Below, one piece after another: positions 1 through 10,696 of a DNA stretch of 64,000 nt. The notes beneath the pieces are model-generated. The model ran no database searches and was not told the origin of the DNA. It saw only the letters and a list, made by a program, of their open reading frames with translations. Every line of letters begins with the position of its first letter. Position 1 is the stretch's first letter. This DNA is from an uncultured Pelagibacteraceae bacterium. Its GTDB lineage: Bacteria; Pseudomonadota; Alphaproteobacteria; Pelagibacterales; Pelagibacteraceae. The stretch lies in contig CACILM010000003.1 in assembly GCA_902587515.1 (NCBI GenBank), positions 101,019 to 165,018 on the forward strand, read 5' to 3'. Position numbers and translations under genes: made by a program.

Positions 1-795
1 TCCCAAACTTTCGGCTATTAATTGCTGTGCCCAGTATAAAAATTTTTCCAATTTGCTTGAATAATTAAGAAATACAATATTTGGTATTTTTTTTTGAATA
101 AGTATGTTTGTAAGCTTAATTGACCCATCTTTTAAAATTTTGTTATCAGAAAAATATTTCAACATATTTTTTCTTAAATTGAATATATTTAATCCCATAA
201 AATATGCTGGTATAAGCCCAACTTCTGACAAAACTGAATATCTTCCTCCGATATAGTTTTTATGTTCAACAAAAAACAAATTAAATTTTTTTGAAATATT
301 ATAAAGAATATTATCTTTTTTTTCTGTTATAATTATAATATTTTTTGAGTTTTTCTTTAGTATATCTAAATAAAAAAGGTTTGATAGAGTTTCAATTGTA
401 TTTCCTGATTTAGAAATTACAAGAAAGAGAGTTTTGTTAATTCTTATTTTTTTTTTAAACTCAATTATTTTGCTTACATCTAAATCATCTAAAAAATAAA
501 AATCTTTTTTAACGTTTTTTTTGAAAAAATTATATATCGCTTCAGCACCCAGAATTGAACCACCCATTCCAATAAGTGCTACAGATTTATAACCATTAAA
601 TTTTTTGAGATCACTAATATCTACACTAAAATTATAATCTTTGTTAAAAAGATTGAAAAATTGATTTGGAATTTTGATCTTGTCTTTGATTTGATTGATT
701 TTTTTTTTATATTGTGAATTTAAATTTTTAGCAACATGAGAATTTAAGTGAAATTTTTGTATATAATTATTTATTATTAAATTATTTTCTATCAC
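1..795 (-). CDS. pgi: Glucose-6-phosphate isomerase, N-terminal part (runs off the window)
   Basis: Interconverts glucose-6-phosphate and fructose-6-phosphate in the cytoplasm. About 265 residues are visible and the frame is still open at base 1, so the C-terminal half lies outside the window. The SIS-fold motifs are clear: GMGGSILGAEAIY around residue 80 and SKSGNTIETLSN around residue 130, the sugar-phosphate binding loops of the family. The start is a GTG at 795, chosen because it overlaps the stop of the upstream lipoprotein gene in the four bases GTGA, as expected for translational coupling. It is the last visible gene of the ribF-ileS-lspA-lipoprotein-pgi run. Confidence 0.9.
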   Translation of the reverse strand, partial: MIENNLIINNYIQKFHLNSHVAKNLNSQYKKKINQIKDKIKIPNQFFNLFNKDYNFSVDISDLKKFNGYKSVALIGMGGSILGAEAIYNFFKKNVKKDFYFLDDLDVSKIIEFKKKIRINKTLFLVISKSGNTIETLSNLFYLDILKKNSKNIIIITEKKDNILYNISKKFNLFFVEHKNYIGGRYSVLSEVGLIPAYFMGLNIFNLRKNMLKYFSDNKILKDGSIKLTNILIQKKIPNIVFLNYSSKLEKFLYWAQQLIAESLG

Positions 796-1100
796 TTACG
801 AATTTTATCAATTATAGATTTTTCAACTGAACTGGATTTATTTTCATTTGATTGGTCAATTTGAGAGTTTTTTAATATTTTTTTTATTTTTTCTAAGTCT
901 TCAGCTTGATTTTTTTTTAAAGATCCTGGTTCGGGTATTTTCTCGTAATTAGGAGGAAGAATAAGTGGCTGTTTCTTTTTGACTAAAAATTCATCATTTG
1001 TTTTAACTTTTTCATTACGTAAAACTTGACCTGCTTCTTTCATCGAACTGCAAGACACTAATGCAAACATAAAAAAAATTATAAATATGATTATTTTCAT
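792..1100 (-). CDS. Small outer-membrane lipoprotein, DUF3035/BamF-like
   Basis: A 102-residue protein with a lipoprotein signal peptide: hydrophobic stretch at residues 2-16, then a lipobox LVSC with Cys17 as the predicted lipidation site. The mature part is charged, with a short segment (DEFLVKKKQPLILPPNYE) resembling the DEF...PL.LPPDF core of the alphaproteobacterial DUF3035 lipoproteins, a family linked to the BAM outer-membrane assembly complex as BamF. The family match is by eye. It sits directly downstream of lspA, whose product would process it, with a one-base junction, and its stop overlaps the pgi start. Confidence 0.6.
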   Translation of the reverse strand: MKIIIFIIFFMFALVSCSSMKEAGQVLRNEKVKTNDEFLVKKKQPLILPPNYEKIPEPGSLKKNQAEDLEKIKKILKNSQIDQSNENKSSSVEKSIIDKIRK

Positions 1101-1594
1101 TAACTTTTTTTTACAAATAATTCTTTAAAAATATAACATATAATACCAATTGTAATAAAAATATCTGCTACATTAAACGTAAACCAATGAAAATTGCCAT
1201 AATGTAAGTCAATAAAATCTGGAACTCCATTAAAAATTATCCTGTCGTAAAAATTTCCAATTGCTCCACCAATAATTATTGAGAAAATTATTTTATCAAA
1301 TTTATCGGATCTTATTGCAAAAATTATTAAAAATATAATAACAGATGCTATTAATCCTGAAATTAAATTGTAAAATAAATTTGAGTTAAAGCTTAATAGT
1401 CCAAAACCTATCCCAGTATTCCATATTAAATCAAAATTAATAAAATCGTTAACGTAAAAGTTATTATCGCTAAAATTATTGATAATATGATTTTTTGAAT
1501 ATCTGTCTAAGACAAAAATAGATATGATGGTTATTAAAAAGTAAAAATTTTCTTTTTTAAAAATTTTGTCTTTTATTTCTCTAAGATTAATCAA
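1100..1594 (-). CDS. lspA: Lipoprotein signal peptidase II
   Basis: Inner-membrane aspartyl protease that cleaves the signal peptide of diacylglyceryl-modified prolipoproteins. The 164 residues have the family's usual length and four predicted membrane segments. Conserved blocks are present: NTGIGFG near residue 59, GGAIGNFYDRI around 108-118 with the first catalytic Asp, and FNVADIFI around 140 with the second. It lies between ileS (17 bases upstream) and a small lipoprotein; the ileS-lspA order is common across Proteobacteria. Confidence 0.95.
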   Translation of the reverse strand: MINLREIKDKIFKKENFYFLITIISIFVLDRYSKNHIINNFSDNNFYVNDFINFDLIWNTGIGFGLLSFNSNLFYNLISGLIASVIIFLIIFAIRSDKFDKIIFSIIIGGAIGNFYDRIIFNGVPDFIDLHYGNFHWFTFNVADIFITIGIICYIFKELFVKKS

Positions 1595-1611
1595 AATATT
1601 GTATTTCTATT

Positions 1612-4341
1612 TTACTGGAGAACTTTTGAACACCTTTCACATTTTTTGTCTAAAATTTTCCAACATCTTTCACATTTTTGTCCTTGAGCTTTTTTCACTT
1701 CGATCATGATTTCGTCATTATTTGAAAGTGCTTTTTCTGCTTTTGAAACGATAAAATAATCTGCTAAATCTAATTTATCGAGAAGTTCAAATTTATCTTT
1801 TTTTAGTGTTAATTTAATTTCAGCTTCTAAACTTGATCCAATTTCTTTGTTAGCTCTTTTCTCCTCTATTGCAATATTTGCTACCTGTTTAATCTTATAT
1901 AAGTTTTGCCATTTTTCATTAAGCCTGTCATTTTTCCAGCTAGTTGGAATTTTCACAAAATTATTTTCGTGAATACTTTCATCAGTGTTATTGTTTACTA
2001 AACTATAAATTTCCTCAGTAGTAAAAACTAAAATTGGAGCGAACCACTTTAATAAACTTTCTAAAATTATATTTAAAACAATCACACAATTTTTTCTTTT
2101 TTTTGAAGTGATGCTATCACAATAAAGAACATCTTTTCTAATATCAAAGTAAAAAGATGAAAGGTCCAACGTACAAAAATTTAGCAAATCTTTGTAAAGT
2201 TTATGAAAATTATATTTTTTTAAATTATCATCGACAGATTTGTTTAATATAAATAATTTGTGTAAAATAAATTGCTCAAGTTCATCAAATTCATTTAGCT
2301 TAATTTTTTCAAAATTTTGTTTTTCAAAATGATCTTTTAAGTTTCCAAGCATAAATCTAAAGGTATTTCTAATTTTTCTATAAGATTCTGCATGTTGTAT
2401 TAAAATATTTTTATCTATTCTTAAATCTTCCGCATAATCAGATGCTGAAGCCCAAACTCGAAGTATATCTGCACCATAGTTCTTCAATATGTCTTCTGGA
2501 GAGATGACATTTCCCATAGATTTAGACATTTTCATACCTTTGCCGTCAACAACGAAACCATGTGAGAGAATACTTTTAAATGGTGCTTTTCCTCTAGTTC
2601 CGCACGACTCTAATAATGAAGAGTGAAACCACCCCCTGTGTTGGTCAGATCCCTCTAGATACATGTCTGCAGGCCATTTTAAATCTTTTCTTTTCTCTAA
2701 AACAAAACTGTGTGTTGAGCCACTATCGAACCATACTTCAACAATATCGTTAAGTTTTTCATAATCTTTGACATTATAATCATCGCCTAAAAAAATTTTT
2801 GCATCATCTGTAAACCAACAATCGGAGCCTTGCTTTTCATAAATGGAGGCAATTCTATCTATAATTTTTTGATCTCTTAATGGCTCTTTTGTTTTTTTAT
2901 TTATAAAAATCGGTAATGGTACCCCCCAAACTCTTTGTCTTGAAACGCACCAATCTGGTCTTCCTTCGATCATTGATAAAAGTCTGTCTCTACCTTTGTT
3001 TGGATAGAAGATAGTTTCATTTATTGCTTTAACAGCTTTATCTCTCAATTTATTTTTTTGCATTGATATAAACCATTGAGGTGTCGCTCTATAAATTAAT
3101 GGAGCCTTAGATCTCCATGAATGAGGATAACTATGATTAAGTTTATCATTTTTTAATAATTGTTTTTGTTCTTTAAGTTTCTCTATAACAATCGGATCAG
3201 CCTTAAAAACGTGTGTATTTGTAAAATAAGGTACCTCTTTAGTATAAACACCCGAGTTATCAACTGTATAAAGTGAGGGTATATTATTTTTTAAACATAA
3301 ATTAAAATCATCTGGACCGTGACTTGGAGCACAATGAACAATTCCAGTTCCTTGTTCCAAATTAACAAATTGAGCATCCAACATTGGGACATCGTAGTCA
3401 AAATCCATTTTAAAGAATGGATGATTACATACTGTTCCCTTAAATTCTGAGCCTTTAAAAGTCTTAATTTCCTTATATTTTTTAATTTCACACTCTTTAG
3501 TAATTGACTCAATTAAATTTTTTGCCACTACAATTCTCTTATTTTTAAAATGCTCAAGCTGTTCAATTTCCAAAACAGCGTATTCAATATTGCTATTAAA
3601 AGCTAATGCTTTGTTGGCAGGTATAGTCCAGGGTGTAGTTGTCCAAATTATAATGCTGGAATCTTTTAGAAAGTCTTTATTAGTCTCCTTAACTTTAAAC
3701 GCAACATAAATAGTATTCGAAGTATGATCTAAATATTCTACTTCTGCATCAGCTAAAGCAGTTTTTTCTACAGTAGACCAAAGAACTGGCTTAAAACCTT
3801 GATACAAACTACCATCTAAAAGGAATTTACCTAACTCTCTTACAATTTGAGCCTCCGCCTCGTAACTCATTGTAGAATAATAATTTTCAAAATCTCCAAC
3901 TACCCCTAATCGTTTAAACTCTTTAATGTGAACTCCGATCCAACTTTTTGCAAATTCCCTACATTCTTGCCTAAAATCTTTGATGGGCACTTCATCTTTA
4001 TTTTTTTTCTTTTTTTTGTATTGTTCTTCTATCTTCCACTCTATTGGGAGCCCATGACAATCCCAACCTGGAACGTAAACAGAGTCTTTTCCATTCATTT
4101 GATGAAAACGAGTGATCATATCTTTCAAAATTTTGTTTAACGCGGTACCCATATGTATATGTCCATTCGCATAAGGCGGACCATCATGAAGTACAAATTT
4201 TTCTTTTCCTTTTGACTTTTTTCTGAGTTTTTCAAATATTTTATTTTTTTCCCATTTTTTTAAAATTTCAGGCTCTTTAATCGGTAAACTAGCCTTCATT
4301 GAAAAAGATGTTTTGGGAAGTTGCAAGGTGTCTTTGGACAT
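1612..4341 (-). CDS. ileS: Isoleucyl-tRNA synthetase
   Basis: Class I aminoacyl-tRNA synthetase charging tRNA-Ile. At 909 residues it has the length of the bacterial type. The HIGH-box equivalent (HIHMG) is at residues 61-65 after PPYANG, the KMSKS loop is near residue 605, and WCVSRQRVWGVPLP marks the end of the editing insertion. The C-terminus carries a zinc-binding cluster with paired CERC and CERCS motifs, as in the bacterial mupirocin-sensitive class. The ATG overlaps the ribF stop by one base (TAATG), so the two are translationally coupled. Confidence 0.97.
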   Translation of the reverse strand: MSKDTLQLPKTSFSMKASLPIKEPEILKKWEKNKIFEKLRKKSKGKEKFVLHDGPPYANGHIHMGTALNKILKDMITRFHQMNGKDSVYVPGWDCHGLPIEWKIEEQYKKKKKNKDEVPIKDFRQECREFAKSWIGVHIKEFKRLGVVGDFENYYSTMSYEAEAQIVRELGKFLLDGSLYQGFKPVLWSTVEKTALADAEVEYLDHTSNTIYVAFKVKETNKDFLKDSSIIIWTTTPWTIPANKALAFNSNIEYAVLEIEQLEHFKNKRIVVAKNLIESITKECEIKKYKEIKTFKGSEFKGTVCNHPFFKMDFDYDVPMLDAQFVNLEQGTGIVHCAPSHGPDDFNLCLKNNIPSLYTVDNSGVYTKEVPYFTNTHVFKADPIVIEKLKEQKQLLKNDKLNHSYPHSWRSKAPLIYRATPQWFISMQKNKLRDKAVKAINETIFYPNKGRDRLLSMIEGRPDWCVSRQRVWGVPLPIFINKKTKEPLRDQKIIDRIASIYEKQGSDCWFTDDAKIFLGDDYNVKDYEKLNDIVEVWFDSGSTHSFVLEKRKDLKWPADMYLEGSDQHRGWFHSSLLESCGTRGKAPFKSILSHGFVVDGKGMKMSKSMGNVISPEDILKNYGADILRVWASASDYAEDLRIDKNILIQHAESYRKIRNTFRFMLGNLKDHFEKQNFEKIKLNEFDELEQFILHKLFILNKSVDDNLKKYNFHKLYKDLLNFCTLDLSSFYFDIRKDVLYCDSITSKKRKNCVIVLNIILESLLKWFAPILVFTTEEIYSLVNNNTDESIHENNFVKIPTSWKNDRLNEKWQNLYKIKQVANIAIEEKRANKEIGSSLEAEIKLTLKKDKFELLDKLDLADYFIVSKAEKALSNNDEIMIEVKKAQGQKCERCWKILDKKCERCSKVLQ

Positions 4342-5249
4342 TATTTTTTTGCCTTTTTTATATCAAGTTTGATTTGTTTTTTTAAATGTTTCAAGTTTCT
4401 AAATTTTTTTTCCGATCTTATAAATTTTTTAAAGTTTACGCTAATTACTTTATTATATAAGTTTTTATTAATTCCAAAGATATTTGTTTCTAATAATAAA
4501 CTTTGACCATTAAATGTTGGTCTATAACCTATATTTGCAATACCATTTTTAAAAAAATTCTTACTTTTAACTTTAACAGCGTAGACGCCGAGCTTAGGGA
4601 CAACGTAATCACCCATTTTTAAATTACATGTTGGGAAGCCAATTTTACGTCCTCTTCTTTTTCCTTTCATTACTTTGCCATTAATACTCCAATCACGGTT
4701 TAATAGTTTATTTACTTCATCTATTTTACCCAATTTGATTTTATTTCTCAAAAGTGTGGATGAAATTATTTTATTACCTTTTTTGAATGGTTTGGTAACA
4801 ATATTTTTAAAATTATATTTTACCTGAAATTTTTTTAATGTTTTTATATCTCCTTTCCTTTGAAAACCAAACTTGAAATTTTTACTTACATATAAATATT
4901 TACATTTCGTTTTTTTAAAAATTATTTTTTTTATAAACTCTTCTGCTGATTGAGTTGAAAAATTTTTATTAAATTTTATGATAATTAAGAAATCTAATTT
5001 TAATTTTTTTAATTGAGTTTTTTTCTGCTCTAAAGAATTAATTCTATGATTTTTAATTTTTTTATTAAAAAACATTACTGGTAGAGGTTCAAATGTCATA
5101 ACACCAAAAGGTATCTTGTTTTTTTTAGCTTTTTGTTTTGCTTCTTTAATAACTTTTTGATGACCTAAATGTAGTCCATCAAAATTACCTATAGCGATTA
5201 CACCATTACAATGTTTTTTATTTAAATTTGGATTATTGTAAACTTTCAT
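4341..5249 (-). CDS. ribF: Bifunctional riboflavin kinase / FAD synthetase
   Basis: Converts riboflavin to FMN and then FAD. The 302 residues contain the N-terminal nucleotidyltransferase domain, with IGNFDGLHLGHQ near residue 21 corresponding to the G-FDG-H-GH adenylyl-transfer motif. The C-terminal kinase domain shows GRKIGFPTCNL near 202 and GVYAV near 222. It lies between a HAD hydrolase gene (one base upstream) and ileS, the classical ribF-ileS-lspA order. The protein is very lysine-rich, in keeping with the AT-rich genome. Confidence 0.95.
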   Translation of the reverse strand: MKVYNNPNLNKKHCNGVIAIGNFDGLHLGHQKVIKEAKQKAKKNKIPFGVMTFEPLPVMFFNKKIKNHRINSLEQKKTQLKKLKLDFLIIIKFNKNFSTQSAEEFIKKIIFKKTKCKYLYVSKNFKFGFQRKGDIKTLKKFQVKYNFKNIVTKPFKKGNKIISSTLLRNKIKLGKIDEVNKLLNRDWSINGKVMKGKRRGRKIGFPTCNLKMGDYVVPKLGVYAVKVKSKNFFKNGIANIGYRPTFNGQSLLLETNIFGINKNLYNKVISVNFKKFIRSEKKFRNLKHLKKQIKLDIKKAKK

Positions 5250-5250
5250 T

Positions 5251-6057
5251 TTACCATTTTAATTCTCTTTGAAAAAAATTTGCTTTCACTTCGTATTTTT
5301 CTAAAAGTTTTTCGAGTTCAGACGAGTTTTTAAATTCTTTTCTATGCACACCTTCAGTTATAAAAATACAATCTATATTTAAATTATTTGCTCCTTTTAT
5401 ATCTGTTCTTAAATTGTCACCAATAGCTAAAACTTTTTCATTAGAATCAAAACACATATTATAAACTTCTTTGTGCGGCTTGCCAAAATAAACAACTTCT
5501 CCTCCAAGGTCCTCAAAAACTTTTGCTACTGAACCTGCGCATAATTCTTCAACACTACCCCTATGAACTATTAAATCTGGATTTGTACAAATTAATTTTT
5601 TTGAAACATAATTCAATAAAAATTTTTTATAATAATCCAAATCATTTTCATGATTGTCAAATAATCCAGTACATAAAATAAAATCACAACTCTGAAGATC
5701 TGTCCTATTATTTTTCACTTTTTCAAATACAGAGATATCTCTATCAGGCCCAAGATGATAAAATGTCTGTCCAAATTTTTTTTGGTTTATTGCGTGCATT
5801 GCAGCTTCACCTGAGGTCATTACATGCTCTAGATATTTTTTATCCATTTTCATTTTAAGTAAAAAATTAATTACTTTCGAACTAGGCCTAGGTGCATTAG
5901 ATAAAAATACTATTTTTTTGGAATTTTTTTTTAGTTTGTCTACTGCTTCAATAGCTCTAGGATTTAGGGTAACCCCATCATGCATTACCCCCCATAAGTC
6001 TATAATAAAAGTGTCATAGTTTTTGAATACATCCTCTAAGTGATTTAGCTCTTTCAA
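5251..6057 (-). CDS. HAD-superfamily class IIA phosphatase (NagD-like)
   Basis: A 268-residue HAD hydrolase of the class IIA/NagD type, often found in alphaproteobacteria as the TIGR01459 group. The nucleophile motif is DLWGVMHDG at residues 20-28, the threonine/serine motif is FLSNAPR near 52, and the C-terminal magnesium loop is AIGDNLRTDIKGA near 212. The substrate is unknown; NagD relatives dephosphorylate nucleotides and sugar phosphates. The start is TTG at 6057, supported by GGAGAG about ten bases upstream. It is the first gene of the minus-strand ribF-ileS unit and diverges from groES. Confidence 0.85.
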   Translation of the reverse strand: MKELNHLEDVFKNYDTFIIDLWGVMHDGVTLNPRAIEAVDKLKKNSKKIVFLSNAPRPSSKVINFLLKMKMDKKYLEHVMTSGEAAMHAINQKKFGQTFYHLGPDRDISVFEKVKNNRTDLQSCDFILCTGLFDNHENDLDYYKKFLLNYVSKKLICTNPDLIVHRGSVEELCAGSVAKVFEDLGGEVVYFGKPHKEVYNMCFDSNEKVLAIGDNLRTDIKGANNLNIDCIFITEGVHRKEFKNSSELEKLLEKYEVKANFFQRELKW

Positions 6058-6125
6058 TGTACTATTTCTCTCCTTTTAAGGCTTATTAATACAGTATTTT
6101 ACGGTCTTTTTAATGATTTTTGCCT

Positions 6126-6153
6126 CTTGAAATATAGTTAAAACATACCATAT
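6126..6153 (+). promoter_or_regulatory. Heat-shock (sigma-32 type) promoter of groESL
   Basis: CTTGAAA at 6126-6132 and CCATAT at 6148-6153 are separated by 15 bases, matching the RpoH consensus CTTGAAA-N13-17-CCCCATnT. Transcription would start near 6160, about 28 bases before the groES ATG, with the ribosome-binding site ATAGGAGA at 6173-6180. No CIRCE inverted repeat (the HrcA operator) is visible between 6058 and 6188. Confidence 0.7.
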
Positions 6154-6188
6154 CAAGATTACGATAAAATTTATAGGAGAAAATACAT

Positions 6189-6485
6189 ATGAAATTTAGA
6201 CCTCTGCACGATCGTGTGCTTATTAAAGTGCTAGACAGTGAGGAAAAAACTGCTGGCGGGATTATAATACCGGACACTGCTAAAGAAAAACCTCAAGAAG
6301 GAGAAGTTGTAGCCGTTGGGCCGGGTGCTAAAAATGAAGACGGAAAAGTTTCTCCAATGGATGTAAAAATTGGAGATATAGTTCTATTTGGAAAGTGGTC
6401 TGGAACTGAAGTCAAAATTGACGGCAAAGAATATAGCATTATGAAAGAATCAGACATAATGGGAATTTCAAAAGGTAAAAAATAA
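6189..6485 (+). CDS. groES: Co-chaperonin GroES
   Basis: The 98-residue lid of the GroEL folding chamber. It begins [13 protein letters not shown], has the mobile loop [19 protein letters not shown] at residues 19-37 that docks onto GroEL, and ends with the usual beta-barrel residues. Ribosome-binding site AGGAGA sits eight bases before the ATG. It is followed by groEL after 17 bases, forming the standard two-gene operon, and both are expected to be driven by the heat-shock promoter at 6126-6153. Confidence 0.98.
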   Translation: MKFRPLHDRVLIKVLDSEEKTAGGIIIPDTAKEKPQEGEVVAVGPGAKNEDGKVSPMDVKIGDIVLFGKWSGTEVKIDGKEYSIMKESDIMGISKGKK

Positions 6486-6493
6486 TTTTATAG

Positions 6494-8161
<1,668 letters not shown>

Positions 8162-8166
8162 CACTC

Positions 8167-8841
8167 TTAAACTTTAATGATAAATGTTGGAAGTTTATAA
8201 AAGTTTAATTTCTTAATTTCTAAAACTTTATTTAATTTTATAAATTCATCAACTGCTTTTGTTGCTCCATATACAGAATTATAATCGTCAATTAAAACTA
8301 TACCTCCCTTAACAATATATGGAAAAAGTTTATTTAAAGTAAATTTTGTAGGTTCATAAGTATCCATATCCAAATGTAAGAGAGATATTTTAAGATGAGG
8401 TTCTTTTTTTATTAATTGAGGAATTGTTTTTTTTACATTTCCTTTTACAAGTTCAAAATTTGAAAATTTTTTATCTAATAAAATGTCATTTAATTCTTTA
8501 ACATCAATGCCATCTCCAGCACTATTTTCCCATTTCTTTAGAAAAGATTTATCATTTAGATTTTTTGCTTTTGGAAATTTACCAAAAACATCGAAACCAT
8601 AAATTTTTCTGGAATTATAATTTTCAAGTATTTCTCGAAAAGTCAAAAACCTAGTTAAAGAAATTCCTTTAAAAACTCCACATTCAATAATATCACCGGG
8701 TAGTGAAATAATTTTTTTATATATTTCATAATGGTAGATTAATTTTGATATTCTGCTTGTATCAGTTTTTAAATGATAAACATTTTCAGAATTGATAATA
8801 TCAATCTTACTCATATTTTTAAATTTATTAATTGATTTCAT
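8167..8841 (-). CDS. TylF/MycF-family SAM-dependent O-methyltransferase
   Basis: A 224-residue class I methyltransferase of the macrocin O-methyltransferase (TylF) family. Visible motifs are the SAM-binding IIECGVFKGISL near residue 50, GFDVFGKFP near 88, and LHLDMDTYEPT near 155, which supplies metal-binding acidic residues in MycF relatives, followed by GGIVLIDDY. The natural substrate cannot be deduced; in marine bacteria such genes often modify surface sugars. It is transcribed toward groEL and follows hisG after about 140 bases, so it may be the distal gene of the histidine unit or have its own promoter. Confidence 0.8.
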   Translation of the reverse strand: MKSINKFKNMSKIDIINSENVYHLKTDTSRISKLIYHYEIYKKIISLPGDIIECGVFKGISLTRFLTFREILENYNSRKIYGFDVFGKFPKAKNLNDKSFLKKWENSAGDGIDVKELNDILLDKKFSNFELVKGNVKKTIPQLIKKEPHLKISLLHLDMDTYEPTKFTLNKLFPYIVKGGIVLIDDYNSVYGATKAVDEFIKLNKVLEIKKLNFYKLPTFIIKV

Positions 8842-8984
8842 AATTAGAAAGTATCAGAAATGAGAATAATTTAAAACTAGTTCTTGAATTGAATATTTAT
8901 AATTCAATGTCACTTCAATGTATTTTTTTCAATTCACACATAAAACTTTAACTTTTTTATTTTGGAATTGGAATATAATTTCAC

Positions 8985-9662
8985 TTACCCAAAAGATTTT
9001 AAGAAAGATTGCAATTTTGCAGCCCTTTTTTTTGCAATGAATAAACATGCATTTGAACTAAGTATCAATCCATCTTTAAGAACTCTTAAATTATTATCAG
9101 CCAAAGTTTTACCTGTAGAAGTTATATCTGTAATGATTTCTGAAGAACCTATAAATGGATAAGTTTCAGTAGCACCGAGACTAATTATCAATTTATATTG
9201 AGTAACTCCTTTAGAAATCAAAAAATCATTAGTTAAATTTGGATATTTAGTTGCCACTCTCAATCTAGAATTTCTTTTAGATCTAATATCAAATGATACC
9301 TCTTCAAGATCAGCAATCGTTTGAACATCTATCCAATCATCTGGTACAGCAATAACTAGGTTGGCATTACCAAAATCAAGTTTTTTTTGAACAGTTATTT
9401 TATTCTGTAAGTTTTTATCAGACTCTTTTAATAGATCTAAACCAGATACACCTATATCAAGAGTTCCGTCTCCTAATCTTTGAATAATTTCCTTAGCGTG
9501 AAGAAAAATAATCTTAATTTTAGAATTGTTTTTAATAGTCCCAAAATAATTTCTTTCTTTTTCACTTTGCAAAATCTTATATCCTCTATCATTAAACAAA
9601 GATATTGCTTTATCTTTTAATCGTCCTTTACTAGGTAAGCCTATTGTAATTAAATTTTTCAT
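8985..9662 (-). CDS. hisG: ATP phosphoribosyltransferase, catalytic subunit (short form)
   Basis: Catalyses the first step of histidine synthesis, joining ATP and PRPP. At 225 residues this is the short HisG form, which lacks the C-terminal regulatory domain and needs HisZ. It begins with IGLPSKGRL, and GVSGLDLL near residue 72 and TDITSTGKTL near 180 match the PRPP-binding region. The ATG overlaps the hisZ stop by four bases, consistent with a two-subunit enzyme made in step. Confidence 0.93.
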   Translation of the reverse strand: MKNLITIGLPSKGRLKDKAISLFNDRGYKILQSEKERNYFGTIKNNSKIKIIFLHAKEIIQRLGDGTLDIGVSGLDLLKESDKNLQNKITVQKKLDFGNANLVIAVPDDWIDVQTIADLEEVSFDIRSKRNSRLRVATKYPNLTNDFLISKGVTQYKLIISLGATETYPFIGSSEIITDITSTGKTLADNNLRVLKDGLILSSNACLFIAKKRAAKLQSFLKSFG

Positions 9663-10696
9663 ATATTTTTTAAGTTAATTGCAGCACCAACAGCTGGTGT
9701 ATTTTTTTTAGCTCCTAAACTTTTTAGTAAGTCATCATAACGGCCTCCCCTGGCGATTTCTTTTTTCCCTGAGAATACTTCAAACACAATTCCGGTATAA
9801 TATTCTACATCTCTACCAAAATTTGCTATAAAATTAATATCTTGATTAAGTTTTTTTAAGTTAAGAATGGATTTTAAATCTTTTAAAATATTTTTTTTAA
9901 GCTTATTTTTTTCCACAAAGTCTAGTAACTTTTCATCAACTTCTGAGAGTTTGCAATTTATCTTTAAAAAAGATTTAATAATTTTTACAATTTTTTTTCC
10001 ATCTACATAAGACCTTGGGTCTTTAATCTTTTTATCAAATCTTATTAATATTTCTGATATAGATCTTCCAGCAATCATTTTATCTTGATCTCTTTTTTTC
10101 ATTTCGTAAAATCTTTTTTTATCTGAATCAAAAGTAATTGCATCAATATCTGTATTTTTTTCTAATCTTTTTAAAAGTTCTTCAAAATAATTTGGTCTCC
10201 AGAAGTGTCTTATCAATCTTAACTTCCATCTTTCAGGTATATCTAAAGCATATATTAAACTTTTAAATAAACTTATATCTCCAACTTTAATTTGAATTTT
10301 TTTTCTTTTTATCTTTTTTACTGAACTCAAAATTGTGCCTATTACTTTAAAATCATCTTGTATTTGATTTTTTGAACCTAAAATTTCAATACCCAACTGC
10401 TCATTAATAAAATTTGTGCCTTTATTACCTGACCTTCTATATGCTTGACCAGAATAATAAATCTTCGAGGAAGATTTTTTTTGCAAGAAGCTTATACATG
10501 AGGCTACCGTTAAATCAGGTCTTAAACACATTGTTTTTCCATCTTCTCTTTTGAAAGTAAGCATAGAACTTCTGAATTTTTCTCCAGACCTCTCAATGAT
10601 ATAATCTGAGTCTAAAAGAACATCAGGTTCAGATAAAACAAAACCATTGCTCTTAAAAGTTTTAATTATGTTTTCAGATAATTTTTTTGATTTCAT
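9659..10696 (-). CDS. hisZ: ATP phosphoribosyltransferase regulatory subunit HisZ
   Basis: A 345-residue paralogue of histidyl-tRNA synthetase that serves as the histidine-sensing partner of short HisG. It keeps the class II synthetase fold (LRPDLTVASCISF near residue 58, ARGGRYDDLLKSLG near 316) but lacks the C-terminal anticodon-binding domain. It starts inside the end of hisS (23-base overlap) and overlaps hisG by four bases. The order hisS-hisZ-hisG is typical of alphaproteobacteria. Confidence 0.9.
   Translation of the reverse strand: MKSKKLSENIIKTFKSNGFVLSEPDVLLDSDYIIERSGEKFRSSMLTFKREDGKTMCLRPDLTVASCISFLQKKSSSKIYYSGQAYRRSGNKGTNFINEQLGIEILGSKNQIQDDFKVIGTILSSVKKIKRKKIQIKVGDISLFKSLIYALDIPERWKLRLIRHFWRPNYFEELLKRLEKNTDIDAITFDSDKKRFYEMKKRDQDKMIAGRSISEILIRFDKKIKDPRSYVDGKKIVKIIKSFLKINCKLSEVDEKLLDFVEKNKLKKNILKDLKSILNLKKLNQDINFIANFGRDVEYYTGIVFEVFSGKKEIARGGRYDDLLKSLGAKKNTPAVGAAINLKNI

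Noticed and set aside
8884..8907. TTGAATT...AATTCAA inverted repeat between hisG and the methyltransferase gene
   Set aside because: All-AT-type stem with a ten-base loop and no conserved context; likely chance.
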